DNA from: Treponema sp.
GTDB lineage: Bacteria; Spirochaetota; Spirochaetia; Treponematales; Treponemataceae
Direction: 5' to 3'
DNA length: 64,000 nucleotides
Assembly: GCA_017446265.1 (NCBI GenBank)
Contig: JAFSRD010000043.1
Coordinates: 1-64,000, forward strand
Position 1 is the first letter of the stretch. Every line of letters starts with the position of its first letter. The notes under the pieces are model-generated. The model was not told the origin of the DNA, did not search any database, and saw only the letters and a list, made by a program, of their open reading frames with translations. Made by a program: the position numbers and the translations under genes. This document shows, in pieces, positions 51,115-59,979 of the stretch.

Positions 51115-51936
51115 TTACTTGTATGCATGAAAGTCTTGCACAATGCTCACCGCAGACACTGCCGTGTAGCCAGGCATTGCATCTTGTGCAAATGAAAGCG
51201 CCTGCTCTACAATTGACGGCGACTCTGCAACACCGTGCAACGTTACCATGTTGCCGTCAATCACTGCGTGTAAAAATTCAATAGCAAGTTTGTGCTCAAA
51301 TATAAGCTTGTTCACAAGGTGCTGCGCGTCAAGAAGCATCTTTATTTTTCTGGTGCCCGCTTTGTCGCACTCATCAGTGACGAGCGTTCTAACAAGATTT
51401 GCAATGATTGTACCGCCTTGCTGCGCGTTTATAATGCCTGTGTTCATCACAAAGTGGAAATGAGTTGCATCATCAATGTCAACGCCAAAAAAGCTTTTGT
51501 CAAAACCGCGCCTGTTGCTGTCACTTTCATCAATTCGTTGCTGTGCTTGCTTTTCGTTCCATGAAAATTCGCGCTCAAGACGTTGCAAGCGAATTGCATC
51601 TTTTGCAACAAACCGCAACGAAATTAAGCTCGGCACATCTTCAAGAATGATGTGTGCACCGCGCCCAATCAAAATGCAGTTGTTTTGGGCAGCAAATTCA
51701 AGAACGGCAGTTTGCAAATATTGAAGATATTCGTCGCGGTCTTTTAGAAGTGCTGCGAAAAATCCAGGTTTTTTTTCGTCATACTTGGCAAGCTTTTCTT
51801 CCGAAAACCCAAGCGCAATGATGCGCTGTTCAAGTTCGTGCTTGCAAACAAATTTATATCCAAGCTTTTGTGCAGCGACAGCGGCTATTTCATCTCCGAG
51901 CGCTGCTACTTGACGTGAAATTACAACGACGGCCAT
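51115..51936 (-). CDS. Cytidylate kinase-like protein with BON-like C-terminal domain
   Basis: 273 residues. The N-terminal ~210 residues follow the cytidylate kinase-like family (VVISRQ; AAQKLGYKF; CILIGRGAHIIL; RFVAKDAIRLQR). The glycine-rich P-loop is degenerate: after SRQ comes VAALGDEIA rather than the GSGGREIA of typical members. The final ~60 residues (VIDGNMVTLHGVAESPSIV...) read like a BON domain, which is unusual beside a kinase. Nucleotide kinase activity is not certain. AGGGG precedes the ATG. Confidence 0.75.
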   Translation of the reverse strand: MAVVVISRQVAALGDEIAAVAAQKLGYKFVCKHELEQRIIALGFSEEKLAKYDEKKPGFFAALLKDRDEYLQYLQTAVLEFAAQNNCILIGRGAHIILEDVPSLISLRFVAKDAIRLQRLEREFSWNEKQAQQRIDESDSNRRGFDKSFFGVDIDDATHFHFVMNTGIINAQQGGTIIANLVRTLVTDECDKAGTRKIKMLLDAQHLVNKLIFEHKLAIEFLHAVIDGNMVTLHGVAESPSIVEQALSFAQDAMPGYTAVSAVSIVQDFHAYK

Positions 51937-52012
51937 GCTGTATCCCCTATTTTAAAATTTTTTGAATATATAGTATACTCAATATTGCATAAAAAAGAAA
52001 GATTGATGAGGC

Positions 52013-52588
52013 ATGGGCATGAAGCAAGAAGATGAAGCGCTTATATGGCAAGAGAACGGAAAACGAGCGCTGCTCACAACTCCAGTATTCACTGTTTTTG
52101 AAACTGACAGCATTGCAAGCGATGGGCAAAAAGGCAGCTACGTAATTGTGGAGCCAAAACACGATTGGGTTATTGTTGTGCCGACAGTTGACAGCAAATT
52201 TCTCATGGTAAAGCAGTGGCGGCATGCACGGCGTGCACTCAGTATGGAATTTCCCGGTGGCGTTATGGATGATGGTGAAACACCTGAACAGGCAGCTGCA
52301 CGCGAGCTACGTGAAGAAACAGGCCGCTCGGCAGAGCATATGACATTTCTCGGCACAATGAGCCCAAATCCTGCGCTCATGTCAAACAGCGTACACTTTT
52401 TTCTTGCTGAAAATTTGCAGCAGATTTCTGAACAGCAGTTAGACAGCGATGAATATATTCACTATATGGAAATTGAGCAAGAAGCAGTTATCGAAAACCT
52501 TGGCGCAGAAGAATACTCGCACGCGCTCACAGCGGCGGCGTTAGCGTTGTACATGCGCAAAAAAAAGAATATGTGCCACACGGCGTAA
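52013..52588 (+). CDS. NUDIX hydrolase (ADP-ribose pyrophosphatase-like)
   Basis: 191 residues. A complete Nudix box, GGVMDDGETPEQAAARELREETG, is split here as GGVMDDGETPEQ and ARELREETG. The upstream WRHARRALSMEFPGG arrangement is that of ADP-sugar pyrophosphatases (NudF type). It would cleave ADP-ribose or related sugars. GATGAGG precedes the ATG at 52013; a second ATG lies 6 bases on. Confidence 0.9.
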   Translation: MGMKQEDEALIWQENGKRALLTTPVFTVFETDSIASDGQKGSYVIVEPKHDWVIVVPTVDSKFLMVKQWRHARRALSMEFPGGVMDDGETPEQAAARELREETGRSAEHMTFLGTMSPNPALMSNSVHFFLAENLQQISEQQLDSDEYIHYMEIEQEAVIENLGAEEYSHALTAAALALYMRKKKNMCHTA

Positions 52589-52598
52589 CAGAACAAAA

Positions 52599-52631
52599 GA
52601 AATTATTTGACTTGTCGCTTACGTAACTAGC
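52599..52631. repeat. 33-bp dispersed repeat, copy 2
   Basis: Matches 22568-22600 at 30 of 33 positions. It begins 11 bases after the Nudix stop codon and ends exactly where the terminator hairpin begins. Confidence 0.7.
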
Positions 52632-52669
52632 AACAACCTCGCCGCTTGCGGCGAGGTTGTTGTTTGATT
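52631..52669 (+). terminator. Intrinsic terminator-like hairpin between convergent genes
   Basis: A 15-bp perfect stem (arms 52631-52645 and 52648-52662, 2-base loop) rich in G and C, followed by TTTGATT. It sits between the convergent Nudix and LysM genes and could serve both. Confidence 0.75.
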
Positions 52670-52689
52670 AAGGGAAACGTTGATGTAAC

Positions 52690-53388
52690 TTACCGTTGCA
52701 CATTGTACGGGTCATACGCTTTTGCAGGGTCGTATACGCCTTCACGCCGCTCGCCAGTCAAACTCGGAATAGACATCTTCATGCCCGGCAGAATGAGATT
52801 TGGGTCATTGGGGCGCGGAATATTCGTTTTGTTCGCCTGATACAGATTTTCCCACAGCATCGGATTGTTGTATACATATGGGCGGCCGGAAATGTTCCAG
52901 AAGCAGTCTTTTGTCTCTGCCCACGGACGCACAATGTAAAACTCTGGAAGCGGTGTTATTGAATAAATGCCATCAAGGGCGGCAATAGACTGACGCGCAT
53001 AATCTGCGGCGGCTGCATAATCCTCGCGCCCGTATGACGTTTCTGCACTCGCATATTTATCTTTTGCGGCAGTATATGCCATCGGGAAGTTTTTGTCTGC
53101 TTCAATACTGTCTGCATACGCAATTCTGTTTTGCGCTTTTTTCATTTCGTCTTCAGCTGTTTTTTTGGCAATCATCATGTCAATGTACGCACGTGACAGA
53201 GCTGCGTTTTCTTCAGCTTTTTTTGCAAGCTCTACCGACTCGTCATAGCGACCAGCATTGAGTGCGGCTTGCGCTTTGCGTGTATACTCATCGGCAAGTT
53301 TTTGATATGTGTTGTTCGTATAGCTTGCTGCAAAAAGCACGGTGCCCGCAAACAATAATGCGGAAATAATCATTATTAATTTTTTCAT
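52690..53388 (-). CDS. Exported LysM-domain protein
   Basis: 232 residues. Signal peptide (IMIISALLFAGTVLFA), then a helical, repeat-like region with many Ala/Glu/Lys residues (about 25-130), and a C-terminal LysM-like segment (FYIVRPWAETKDCFWNISG... NLILPGMKMSIP) that should bind peptidoglycan. The ATG overlaps the stop of the upstream lipoprotein gene as ATGA, so translation is coupled. Confidence 0.85.
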   Translation of the reverse strand: MKKLIMIISALLFAGTVLFAASYTNNTYQKLADEYTRKAQAALNAGRYDESVELAKKAEENAALSRAYIDMMIAKKTAEDEMKKAQNRIAYADSIEADKNFPMAYTAAKDKYASAETSYGREDYAAAADYARQSIAALDGIYSITPLPEFYIVRPWAETKDCFWNISGRPYVYNNPMLWENLYQANKTNIPRPNDPNLILPGMKMSIPSLTGERREGVYDPAKAYDPYNVQR

Positions 53389-54371
53389 TTTGCTGCCTCC
53401 GCTTTTACCGCATCAATAATCGTGTCTACGATAGTTTCTGGAAGCTCTTCGACTGCTTTTTCAGGGTCATCGTATGTTGTCTCCTCAAGCAATACTGCAT
53501 TTGCGTCTTCAATGCCTTCAATGTTTTCACCAACAAGAGGGGCGTCTGTGTCTGCCTGTTGCGCATACGCGGCTGTCTCTGCTACACGCGCTTTCGCTTC
53601 ATCAATTGCTTGTTGTGCAAGCGTGCGTTTTTCAGAAATTTCTTCAAACAGCGTTTGGAATATTTTATGAGAACTGCTGTAATTGTTGAACGCCTGTTCC
53701 ATATCTTGCAGCGCATAGGTTTTATCTCCGTCACGGAACAACTGTACGCCTTCCTCGTATCGTGTTTTTTCTGCTACCGCAGCATATACGCTGTCTGCAT
53801 CGCGTTTTGCGGTAAACGCCGCTGTGCGCTCTTCGCGTGACCGTGCTCTAAATCCTGCAAAAAGTACTTTTGCATACGATGCATTTGCGGATGTTGCCTG
53901 CGCAAGAAATTGCGCCCCTGTTGTATTGCTGTCGTCGAGCAATGATACAAGCGCATTGAGCGCGTTGTTTCCTGCATCGTAGTCAGGTTGATCGTATTTT
54001 GCAAAGTCAAGCTCATCGATGCGATTTTTTGCGGCAATCGCTTTTGCGTATTGCTCAAGCGCGTTGTACCGCGCACTTACATCAGCAAGTTCAAGATTGA
54101 CATTTTCGCCGTTGTTGTTTCGCGCAGAAAGCGCATTGAGTCGTGAATCAGTATCTGCCAGTTCATCAGGAGCAACTCGTTCTGCCCCCGCTTCAATTGC
54201 AGCTTTGCGTGCCGCCTCTGCTTGCGCAAGCGCATTCGTATTGTCAGGTTTCGGTTGTTCGTCAGGCTGCTCTACCACTTGTTCTTCCATATCTGGTTTT
54301 GGCGATGATTTACACGACATAAAACCGAGTATGAACGCAACAGTGATAAGAAGTATATAGCGTTTTTTCAC
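53385..54371 (-). CDS. Helical lipoprotein paired with the LysM protein
   Basis: 328 residues. I start at GTG 54371 because AGGAGG lies 6 bases upstream and would otherwise be inside the coding sequence. The signal peptide ends in the loose spirochaetal lipobox GFMSC. The mature part is mostly alpha-helical and rich in Ala, Glu and Asp, with coiled-coil character (about 60-330). No family recognised. It probably works with the LysM protein in the envelope. Confidence 0.8.
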   Translation of the reverse strand: MKKRYILLITVAFILGFMSCKSSPKPDMEEQVVEQPDEQPKPDNTNALAQAEAARKAAIEAGAERVAPDELADTDSRLNALSARNNNGENVNLELADVSARYNALEQYAKAIAAKNRIDELDFAKYDQPDYDAGNNALNALVSLLDDSNTTGAQFLAQATSANASYAKVLFAGFRARSREERTAAFTAKRDADSVYAAVAEKTRYEEGVQLFRDGDKTYALQDMEQAFNNYSSSHKIFQTLFEEISEKRTLAQQAIDEAKARVAETAAYAQQADTDAPLVGENIEGIEDANAVLLEETTYDDPEKAVEELPETIVDTIIDAVKAEAAK

Positions 54372-54513
54372 GTCATGCCTCCTATACATATTCAATTATT
54401 CCTATATTTTACTGCATATTTTAAATTTTCGCAATGGTTTATTAAAAAAAGTCACAAAAAAACGCGTAAAATGTGCTACTATGAGCGATATATTATAAAA
54501 CTGGAGGAACAAT

Positions 54514-54738
54514 ATGGCAGATGATTTTACTTTTGAAATTACAAAACAACTCGGCATTGTTTCAGAAGGCAAAGGCGGTTGGAACATGGAGCTCAACCTC
54601 GTATCCTGGAGCGGTCGCCCCGCAAAATACGACATTAGGAGCTGGTCGCCTGACCACAAAAAGATGGGCAAAGGGATTACGCTCACGCAGGAGGAGCTTG
54701 CGTCGCTTGCAAAATTGATTGCTTCGCTCGGCGAGTAG
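54514..54738 (+). CDS. YdbC-like PC4-family protein
   Basis: 74 residues. The sequence around GGWNMELNLVSWSGRPAKYD and IRSWSPDHKKMGKGITLT matches the YdbC proteins, PC4-like single-stranded nucleic-acid-binding dimers. GGAGGA precedes the ATG. Single small gene between two minus-strand operons. Confidence 0.85.
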   Translation: MADDFTFEITKQLGIVSEGKGGWNMELNLVSWSGRPAKYDIRSWSPDHKKMGKGITLTQEELASLAKLIASLGE

Positions 54739-54828
54739 CATGATGCGGCAGCGATTGGAGCCGCGCAAAACATGCGTGCGATTTGCCAAAATGCGCATTT
54801 TGACAATTTTCGATACTGTCTGATTGCA

Positions 54829-54912
54829 CGTTTTGCGTCCCGCAGGGATGGAGTGAAACGGAACGGCGGAAAGCGCGCCCCGCTGCGTTGCAGCGGGGCC
54901 GCCCAAAAAAAT
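54829..54912. repeat. GC-rich intergenic repeat with nested hairpins
   Basis: CGTTT...AAACG (54829-54860) encloses TCCC-GCA-GGGA; GCCCCGCTGC/GCAGCGGGGC (54877-54899) is a perfect 10-bp stem with loop GTT. The end GCGGGGCCGCCCAAAAA matches 28015-28031 inside the permease gene at 16 of 17 bases. The rest of the 208-base gap between ydbC and radA holds no gene. Confidence 0.6.
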
Positions 54913-54946
54913 TATGAGAAAATGCACGGATCGACAAGCAGCAAGG

Positions 54947-56305
54947 CTATTTTCCGAATAGCGTGTTGACAAGTTCTTTTATGTCTGCCGTTTTTTGCGC
55001 GTCGCCGTTTTCATCTGGTGCAACAATATGCGTGAATCCCATGTTCTGCGCTGTCTTTACACGCTGTGCCAAACGTGGCACGGGGCGAATCTCTCCTGCA
55101 AGGCTCAACTCGCCGATGATTGCTGTCTTTGCATCAATTGCAACATCTGTGCGTGCAGAGTACAATGCTGCTGCAAGTGCTGCGTCAATTGCGCTTTCTG
55201 TAAGGCGCATGCCGCCTGCCACATTGATGTATATGTCGTTGTCTGAAAAGCGCAAGCCCGTGCGTTTTTCTATAACTGCTGCCACGCGTGCCACACGCGC
55301 TGAATCTATTTTGTCGCTGTATACGCGCGAAAGCGACGCTTTTGCAGGCACGGTGAGCGCCTGTATCTCAACAACAAAAACTCTGCTTCCTTCAAACACG
55401 GCAGTGCATGCAATGCCGGGCGGCTGATTTCCGTTGCGTCGCGTAATGAAAAGCGCAGACGGGTCCGCAACTTCCGACAACCCGTTTTCTGTCATTTCAA
55501 AGATGCCTATCTCATCGACAGAACCGAATCTGTTTTTTGCCGCGCGTAAAAACCGGTACTCGTCGTTGCTGCGCTCAAACGAAACAACTGTGTCAACCAT
55601 GTGTTCAAGCGATTTTGGCCCTGCAATCAATCCCTCTTTTGTGACATGCGCCGTCATCAGCAAAACGGCATCGCGCTCTTTTACCCAGCTTATCAATTCG
55701 TTTGCGCAATATTTGAGTTGATTCACCGTACCGGGCACAAGCCCCGCCGCTGCGGAATACACTGTTTGAATTGAGTCGATGATTACAAGCGTCGGGCTTT
55801 GCGCGTCGAGCGCGTCGAGCACATCTTCAAGACGCATGGTGCATAAAAGCTCAACGCTATTTGCTGCAAGCGAGAGTCGTTCGCTTCGCTCTTTAATTTG
55901 CGCAGCAGATTCTTCGCCCGACACATAGAGCGCACGAGCATTGCCATTTGCACGCAGCGCATGCGCGGCAGTTTGCAAGAGCAGTGTTGATTTGCCAATG
56001 CCCGGCTCGCCGCCTATTAAAATTGCAGAACGCTTTGCAGCTCCTCCGCCGAGCACGCGATCGAATTCTGCAATGCCGGTGGCAAGGCGCATGTTGTTTT
56101 GTGCGTCAACTTGTGAAAGCGGCACGGGCTTCGCTTTTTCGGAGATGGAGTTGCCAAGCCCTGCGGGAGTGATTGCATGCGCGTCAATGATGCACTCTTC
56201 AAGCGTATTCCATTCGCCGCACTGCGGACAACGGCCGAGCCAGCGCGGTTGCGAATAGCCGCACGACGAGCACTTGTACATAATTGTGCCTGATTTTTTT
56301 GCCAT
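54947..56305 (-). CDS. radA: DNA repair protein RadA (Sms)
   Basis: 452 residues from the ATG at 56305 (AGGAG upstream). N-terminal zinc finger CSSCGYSQPRWLGRCPQCG, a RecA-like core with Walker A GGEPGIGKST and the RadA motif KNRFG, and a C-terminal Lon-like domain (VAGGMRLTESAIDAA). It is a helicase that drives branch migration in recombination. The longer open frame to 56539 overlaps the DUF1015 gene and is not real. Confidence 0.95.
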   Translation of the reverse strand: MAKKSGTIMYKCSSCGYSQPRWLGRCPQCGEWNTLEECIIDAHAITPAGLGNSISEKAKPVPLSQVDAQNNMRLATGIAEFDRVLGGGAAKRSAILIGGEPGIGKSTLLLQTAAHALRANGNARALYVSGEESAAQIKERSERLSLAANSVELLCTMRLEDVLDALDAQSPTLVIIDSIQTVYSAAAGLVPGTVNQLKYCANELISWVKERDAVLLMTAHVTKEGLIAGPKSLEHMVDTVVSFERSNDEYRFLRAAKNRFGSVDEIGIFEMTENGLSEVADPSALFITRRNGNQPPGIACTAVFEGSRVFVVEIQALTVPAKASLSRVYSDKIDSARVARVAAVIEKRTGLRFSDNDIYINVAGGMRLTESAIDAALAAALYSARTDVAIDAKTAIIGELSLAGEIRPVPRLAQRVKTAQNMGFTHIVAPDENGDAQKTADIKELVNTLFGK

Positions 56306-56342
56306 AATAATCTCCTTTTTGCGCCGCACCGTTCCCGCACAG

Positions 56343-57785
56343 CTAGAACAGCCGTCGGCATTCAAGATAAAACCGCTTTTCGTCTGCTTCGCCCATAGAA
56401 AAGCTTTTGCGAGGAAGCGGACCGCACGCGCTGATTGTTGCAAAAAAACTGTCTTTTGCGATTGGCGGCAACATGATTCCCGTTGCATTTTCCTGCATGC
56501 CAAGCTTGCATGCTTCGTCGCTTCCGTGGATGTAGTCAATTGAAACTGATTTTCCCGCGCGCACTGCTTCGTCTATATATTCGTCAACAACAGGTTGAAA
56601 AAGTGAAACAGCGAGCGTTGAAATTGTTGTTTTTAAAAGCGTATAGGATGTGCCATTGCCTGTTTTACTCACAAAACCAAACGATGCTGTAGAATTTTTT
56701 ACCGCATCTTCAAGTTCTTGCTGCGACTGGCACTGCACTACATCGCCGCCGAGCGTTGCAGAAAGACGTAGCACAAGTTCTGCAGCATCTGCACCAAATA
56801 CGACGCGGTGAATCGGCTCAAATGTAAGACCTTCGTCGTATATATTAACAATTTCAACGAGCGCATAGCGTACGCAGCTTGTTGCTCGTTCCTCTTCGGA
56901 AAGCGTCACCTTGTATTCGTCCCACACCGCTTTTGCTGTTGCAAGCGAGTGATTGCCATCTCCTGCCGCGAACAAAAACACGTCGTCGGTCCGTGTTCCG
57001 ACGGGAGCAGCCGCTTCACGCATTGCATTCGTGTCATGCGCCGTGTTTGCATCACGTGCTGCATTCGCGTTGTGTGTTGCACTGTGCATGGCGCGTGCAG
57101 TGCGCGCCATGTTTGCGACAGCGGTGTTTGCAGCAGCGATTTTTTCAAGCGCATGCAGCAGCGCGCCATGGTGCGATTCTGGAACGAGCCACCCGGAGAT
57201 GCTGCCGCCATTCATCATAAGTTTGCCAGAATACATGCTTTGCGCACCGGATGCCTTTACCGCGTTTCCCGTCTCTTCAACGAGCGTGCGTGATGCGTCA
57301 TTTACGAGCAGCATGATGTGTGGCGTTTCAAGCGGCGCGCCGTTTCTGATTTCTTTGCGAGGCGGAATGCGGGAAGGAATTGTGGCTTCAGTTGCGCGTA
57401 CAAGCGATGTTGCAAACGGCTGCCATTCATATGAATCTAAATCAAGTGCAACGACAAGCCCGCGCCGAAGCCGCCCATATGCTGTTTTCCGCTCTACGTA
57501 AACAAAACCGTGCTTTTCTTCAAACAAGTCGTCGTCGATGTAGCTTTTCATTGTCGATTTGATTGCCGCAATACGCGCCGCTTTATTGCCATCTTCAAGA
57601 TACACTTCCGGCAAAATGAGATTATATGCGCTCGGCTTGCTCGCAGCGTTTTTTTCAACGTTTTTCCAATACGCCCTGTCTTGCGTATACTGGTCGCATG
57701 CGATGCACGACCAGCTTTCAACAGCAACATGTTTTGGCAAAAGAATGTCGGGAACAGCAATGCCGAAATCAGAAAATGTTTTCAT
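56343..57785 (-). CDS. DUF1015 family protein
   Basis: 480 residues, matching the DUF1015 family of unknown function: VESWSCIACDQYTQD, FVYVERKTAYGRLRRG, FAAGDGNHSLATAKAVW. GGAGGA precedes the ATG. Residues about 220-265 are an Ala/Asn/Thr/His-rich low-complexity insertion absent from typical members. It starts the two-gene operon with radA. Confidence 0.88.
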   Translation of the reverse strand: MKTFSDFGIAVPDILLPKHVAVESWSCIACDQYTQDRAYWKNVEKNAASKPSAYNLILPEVYLEDGNKAARIAAIKSTMKSYIDDDLFEEKHGFVYVERKTAYGRLRRGLVVALDLDSYEWQPFATSLVRATEATIPSRIPPRKEIRNGAPLETPHIMLLVNDASRTLVEETGNAVKASGAQSMYSGKLMMNGGSISGWLVPESHHGALLHALEKIAAANTAVANMARTARAMHSATHNANAARDANTAHDTNAMREAAAPVGTRTDDVFLFAAGDGNHSLATAKAVWDEYKVTLSEEERATSCVRYALVEIVNIYDEGLTFEPIHRVVFGADAAELVLRLSATLGGDVVQCQSQQELEDAVKNSTASFGFVSKTGNGTSYTLLKTTISTLAVSLFQPVVDEYIDEAVRAGKSVSIDYIHGSDEACKLGMQENATGIMLPPIAKDSFFATISACGPLPRKSFSMGEADEKRFYLECRRLF

Positions 57786-57898
57786 AATAGTCCTCCGTAC
57801 CCTTTTTCAAATATTTTTTTCATGCATCGTGCATTGTATAGCAACTTTACCGTTTTGTCATGCAAGCGCACTGCGGCTTTTTCAGAGCAACCGCATTA

Positions 57899-57933
57899 TT
57901 GCTAATATTTTAAACTGCTTTTATACTGTCTGT
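57899..57933 (+). promoter_or_regulatory. Promoter placed for leaderless rpoN transcript
   Basis: TTGCTA at 57899-57904, a 17-base spacer and TATACT at 57922-57927; the ATG at 57934 follows 6 bases later with no Shine-Dalgarno sequence. Confidence 0.65.
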
Positions 57934-59403
57934 ATGCCAGAGTTTTCATACGGACAAGTTCAGCAAGCAGCTCAAGTGCAACGGCAAATCCTCTCGCAAA
58001 AACAAATCCAGTCGCTCGCGTTGCTTGCAATGAGCAACCAAGATTTGCATGCAGAAATTCGCAAAGTTGTCGCTGAAAATCCTGTGCTTGAAGTTGTAAA
58101 TGAGTCTGTGAGAACTGCAACAACATCGCGTGTATCGCAGCCATATGATGGCACGCGCACTTCTTACGCAACAGCTGCAGGAAACGAAGCGTCTCAAAAG
58201 TTTCAAGAAGCATATGAAAACGCGGCAGACACGCGCGAAACGCTGCAAGAGCATCTGCTGTTTCAACTCAACATGATGAAGCTTTTGCCTGATGAAAAAG
58301 CGCTCGGAGAGGCGCTCATACGAAATCTTGATGAAAAAGGCTGGCACACGCTTGCACCTGTGTCGCTGCTCGACAAGTCGCGGCCGCTGCAAAATCTTGC
58401 GATGCTCAATAAAATGATGGACGCAATACGCCGCATGGACCCTGAAGGCACATGCTGCAACAACATGGAGGAAAGTTTATACGTGCAGGCGCGCATTGCA
58501 GGCGACGCGCCGCCGCTTGCGCTTTTCATACTCGACGGCCATATAGATGTGCTCTATTCAACAGACAGCGCGCCAGACATAGAGCGCATCAGGAAAAAAA
58601 TTAATAATTTGCTTGAAGCGCAAAAGAAGCTCGTCTTTCCAAAACAAACAGAACAAACTGCTGCGCAAACGTTCGACGCAAGCGGCATTGCTGCTGACGA
58701 TGTAAAAACAGCGATAGCGTTTATAGCTCGTTTGAATCCGCACCCGGCACAGGGATACAGCAAAACGACAACGCAGTATGTAAAAGCTGACATTATTCTG
58801 GAAAGAATCGAAAACGAAATGCCCCAAAAAGCAGAGGAAAACGAAATACTCATGCCGTATTCAGAAAGCGCGTACTACCGCATTGCGCTCGCGCCCGGTA
58901 CGCTTCCTGATATACGCATCATTGCCGATATTGAATCAGAAAAATATAAAGGCCTCAAAAAAAATATAACTGCAGCACGGCAGTTTCTCGACATGCTCGC
59001 GTATAGAAAATCGTTCATTTTGCAGTCGTGCGAAATTATTGTAAAAACACAGTTCAATTTTTTTTCTTCCGATGGGCATGAATATCTTGAGCCGCTCACA
59101 CAGAACGCGCTTGCAAAGATGCTTGGCGTAAACGAGTCTACTGTGTCGCGCATGGTAAACGAAAAATTTTTGCAGACGCCGTGGGGGCAGCTTTTTCCAC
59201 TCAAATACTTTTTCACAAATTCACAAGACAAAATAAAGCACGCTATGCAAAAAATCATCAACACCTATACAGATGCAAAGCCGCTTTCGGATAGCAAACT
59301 CGCAGAAATGCTTGAAGCGCAGGGCATTCGTGTAGCTCGCCGCACTGTTGCAAAATATCGTGCCCAACTTGCAATAGGCTCGTCGTATGAGCGCAAAAAA
59401 TAG
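57934..59403 (+). CDS. rpoN: RNA polymerase sigma-54 factor
   Basis: 489 residues. N-terminal glutamine-rich activator-interaction region (QKQIQSLALLAMSNQDLHAEI), a core-binding middle part, a helix-turn-helix (NESTVSRMVNEKF) and the near C-terminal RpoN box ARRTVAKYRAQLAI, the family hallmark. It recognises -24/-12 promoters and needs an enhancer-binding activator; none is in this window. I start at 57934, where the conserved N-terminus begins. Confidence 0.95.
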   Translation: MPEFSYGQVQQAAQVQRQILSQKQIQSLALLAMSNQDLHAEIRKVVAENPVLEVVNESVRTATTSRVSQPYDGTRTSYATAAGNEASQKFQEAYENAADTRETLQEHLLFQLNMMKLLPDEKALGEALIRNLDEKGWHTLAPVSLLDKSRPLQNLAMLNKMMDAIRRMDPEGTCCNNMEESLYVQARIAGDAPPLALFILDGHIDVLYSTDSAPDIERIRKKINNLLEAQKKLVFPKQTEQTAAQTFDASGIAADDVKTAIAFIARLNPHPAQGYSKTTTQYVKADIILERIENEMPQKAEENEILMPYSESAYYRIALAPGTLPDIRIIADIESEKYKGLKKNITAARQFLDMLAYRKSFILQSCEIIVKTQFNFFSSDGHEYLEPLTQNALAKMLGVNESTVSRMVNEKFLQTPWGQLFPLKYFFTNSQDKIKHAMQKIINTYTDAKPLSDSKLAEMLEAQGIRVARRTVAKYRAQLAIGSSYERKK

Positions 59404-59404
59404 C

Positions 59405-59439
59405 AGATAGAGAAAAAACTTTTGCTTTTTTCTCTATCT
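59405..59439. repeat. 14-bp A/T-rich hairpin at the rpoN-hpf junction
   Basis: Perfect arms 59405-59418 and 59426-59439 around CTTTTGC, starting 2 bases after the rpoN stop. The right arm is pyrimidine-rich but no T-run follows. It overlaps the -35 box of the hpf promoter. Confidence 0.6.
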
Positions 59440-59450
59440 CGTTGTATACT
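59422..59450 (+). promoter_or_regulatory. Promoter of hpf
   Basis: TTGCTT at 59422-59427, 17 bases, TATACT at 59445-59450. It predicts a leader of about 140 bases before the ATG at 59596, which has AGGAG 6 bases upstream. Confidence 0.6.
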
Positions 59451-59595
59451 GTAAGTAGCGGTGAGTTGCTGCTGCGTCTGCGTGTCAGGCGAAAATCACA
59501 CTTTGCGAGGAGCTATGCAACCTGCAGTTTGTAGCGCCGCGTACGAGAGATGTTGGTGCATGCTCCAAGTAGGCGGAGTTTTACAGGAGCCATGA

Positions 59596-59889
59596 ATGAC
59601 GAAAACTATTTCAGCAGTTGGATTTGATTTTGACCAAAAGCAGTCAGATTTTATCAACACAAAAATGAAGCGCATAGCATATGCAGAAAATTTGATTGTT
59701 GATTTAACCATGCGCGTAAAGCATGATAAAGCGTACTCGTTTGACACGACATTTAATTTCCGCTGGGGCACGCAAGGCCACGTAACATGCGAAGATTTCA
59801 ATTTCACTGCGGGAGTAAATAAGCTCATGGACATGCTCGACACAAAAATCAAAAAAGAAAAAGATAAGATTCAAGAGCACAACAAATGA
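59596..59889 (+). CDS. hpf: Ribosome hibernation-promoting factor (HPF/RaiA family)
   Basis: 97 residues, the short form. Dimerisation/rRNA-binding beta-alpha fold of the family, with FNFRWGTQGHVTCEDFNF and a Lys-rich C-terminus. It binds the decoding site of idle ribosomes. AGGAG 6 bases before the ATG. It sits between rpoN and hprK, as hpf does next to rpoN in many Proteobacteria. The family call rests on the overall pattern and context. Confidence 0.78.
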   Translation: MTKTISAVGFDFDQKQSDFINTKMKRIAYAENLIVDLTMRVKHDKAYSFDTTFNFRWGTQGHVTCEDFNFTAGVNKLMDMLDTKIKKEKDKIQEHNK

Positions 59890-59943
59890 TGCTGCTGTGG
59901 ACGGCATTGCGTCTCAATGCAGCGTGCGCGCAGGCAACATGCA

Positions 59944-59979
59944 TTGCAAATTTATCGATATACGTGTATAGTAGTGCTT
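59944..59979 (+). promoter_or_regulatory. Promoter placed for leaderless hprK transcript
   Basis: TTGCAA at 59944-59949, a 17-base spacer and TATAGT at 59967-59972, then 7 bases to the ATG at 59980. No Shine-Dalgarno sequence. Confidence 0.65.
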
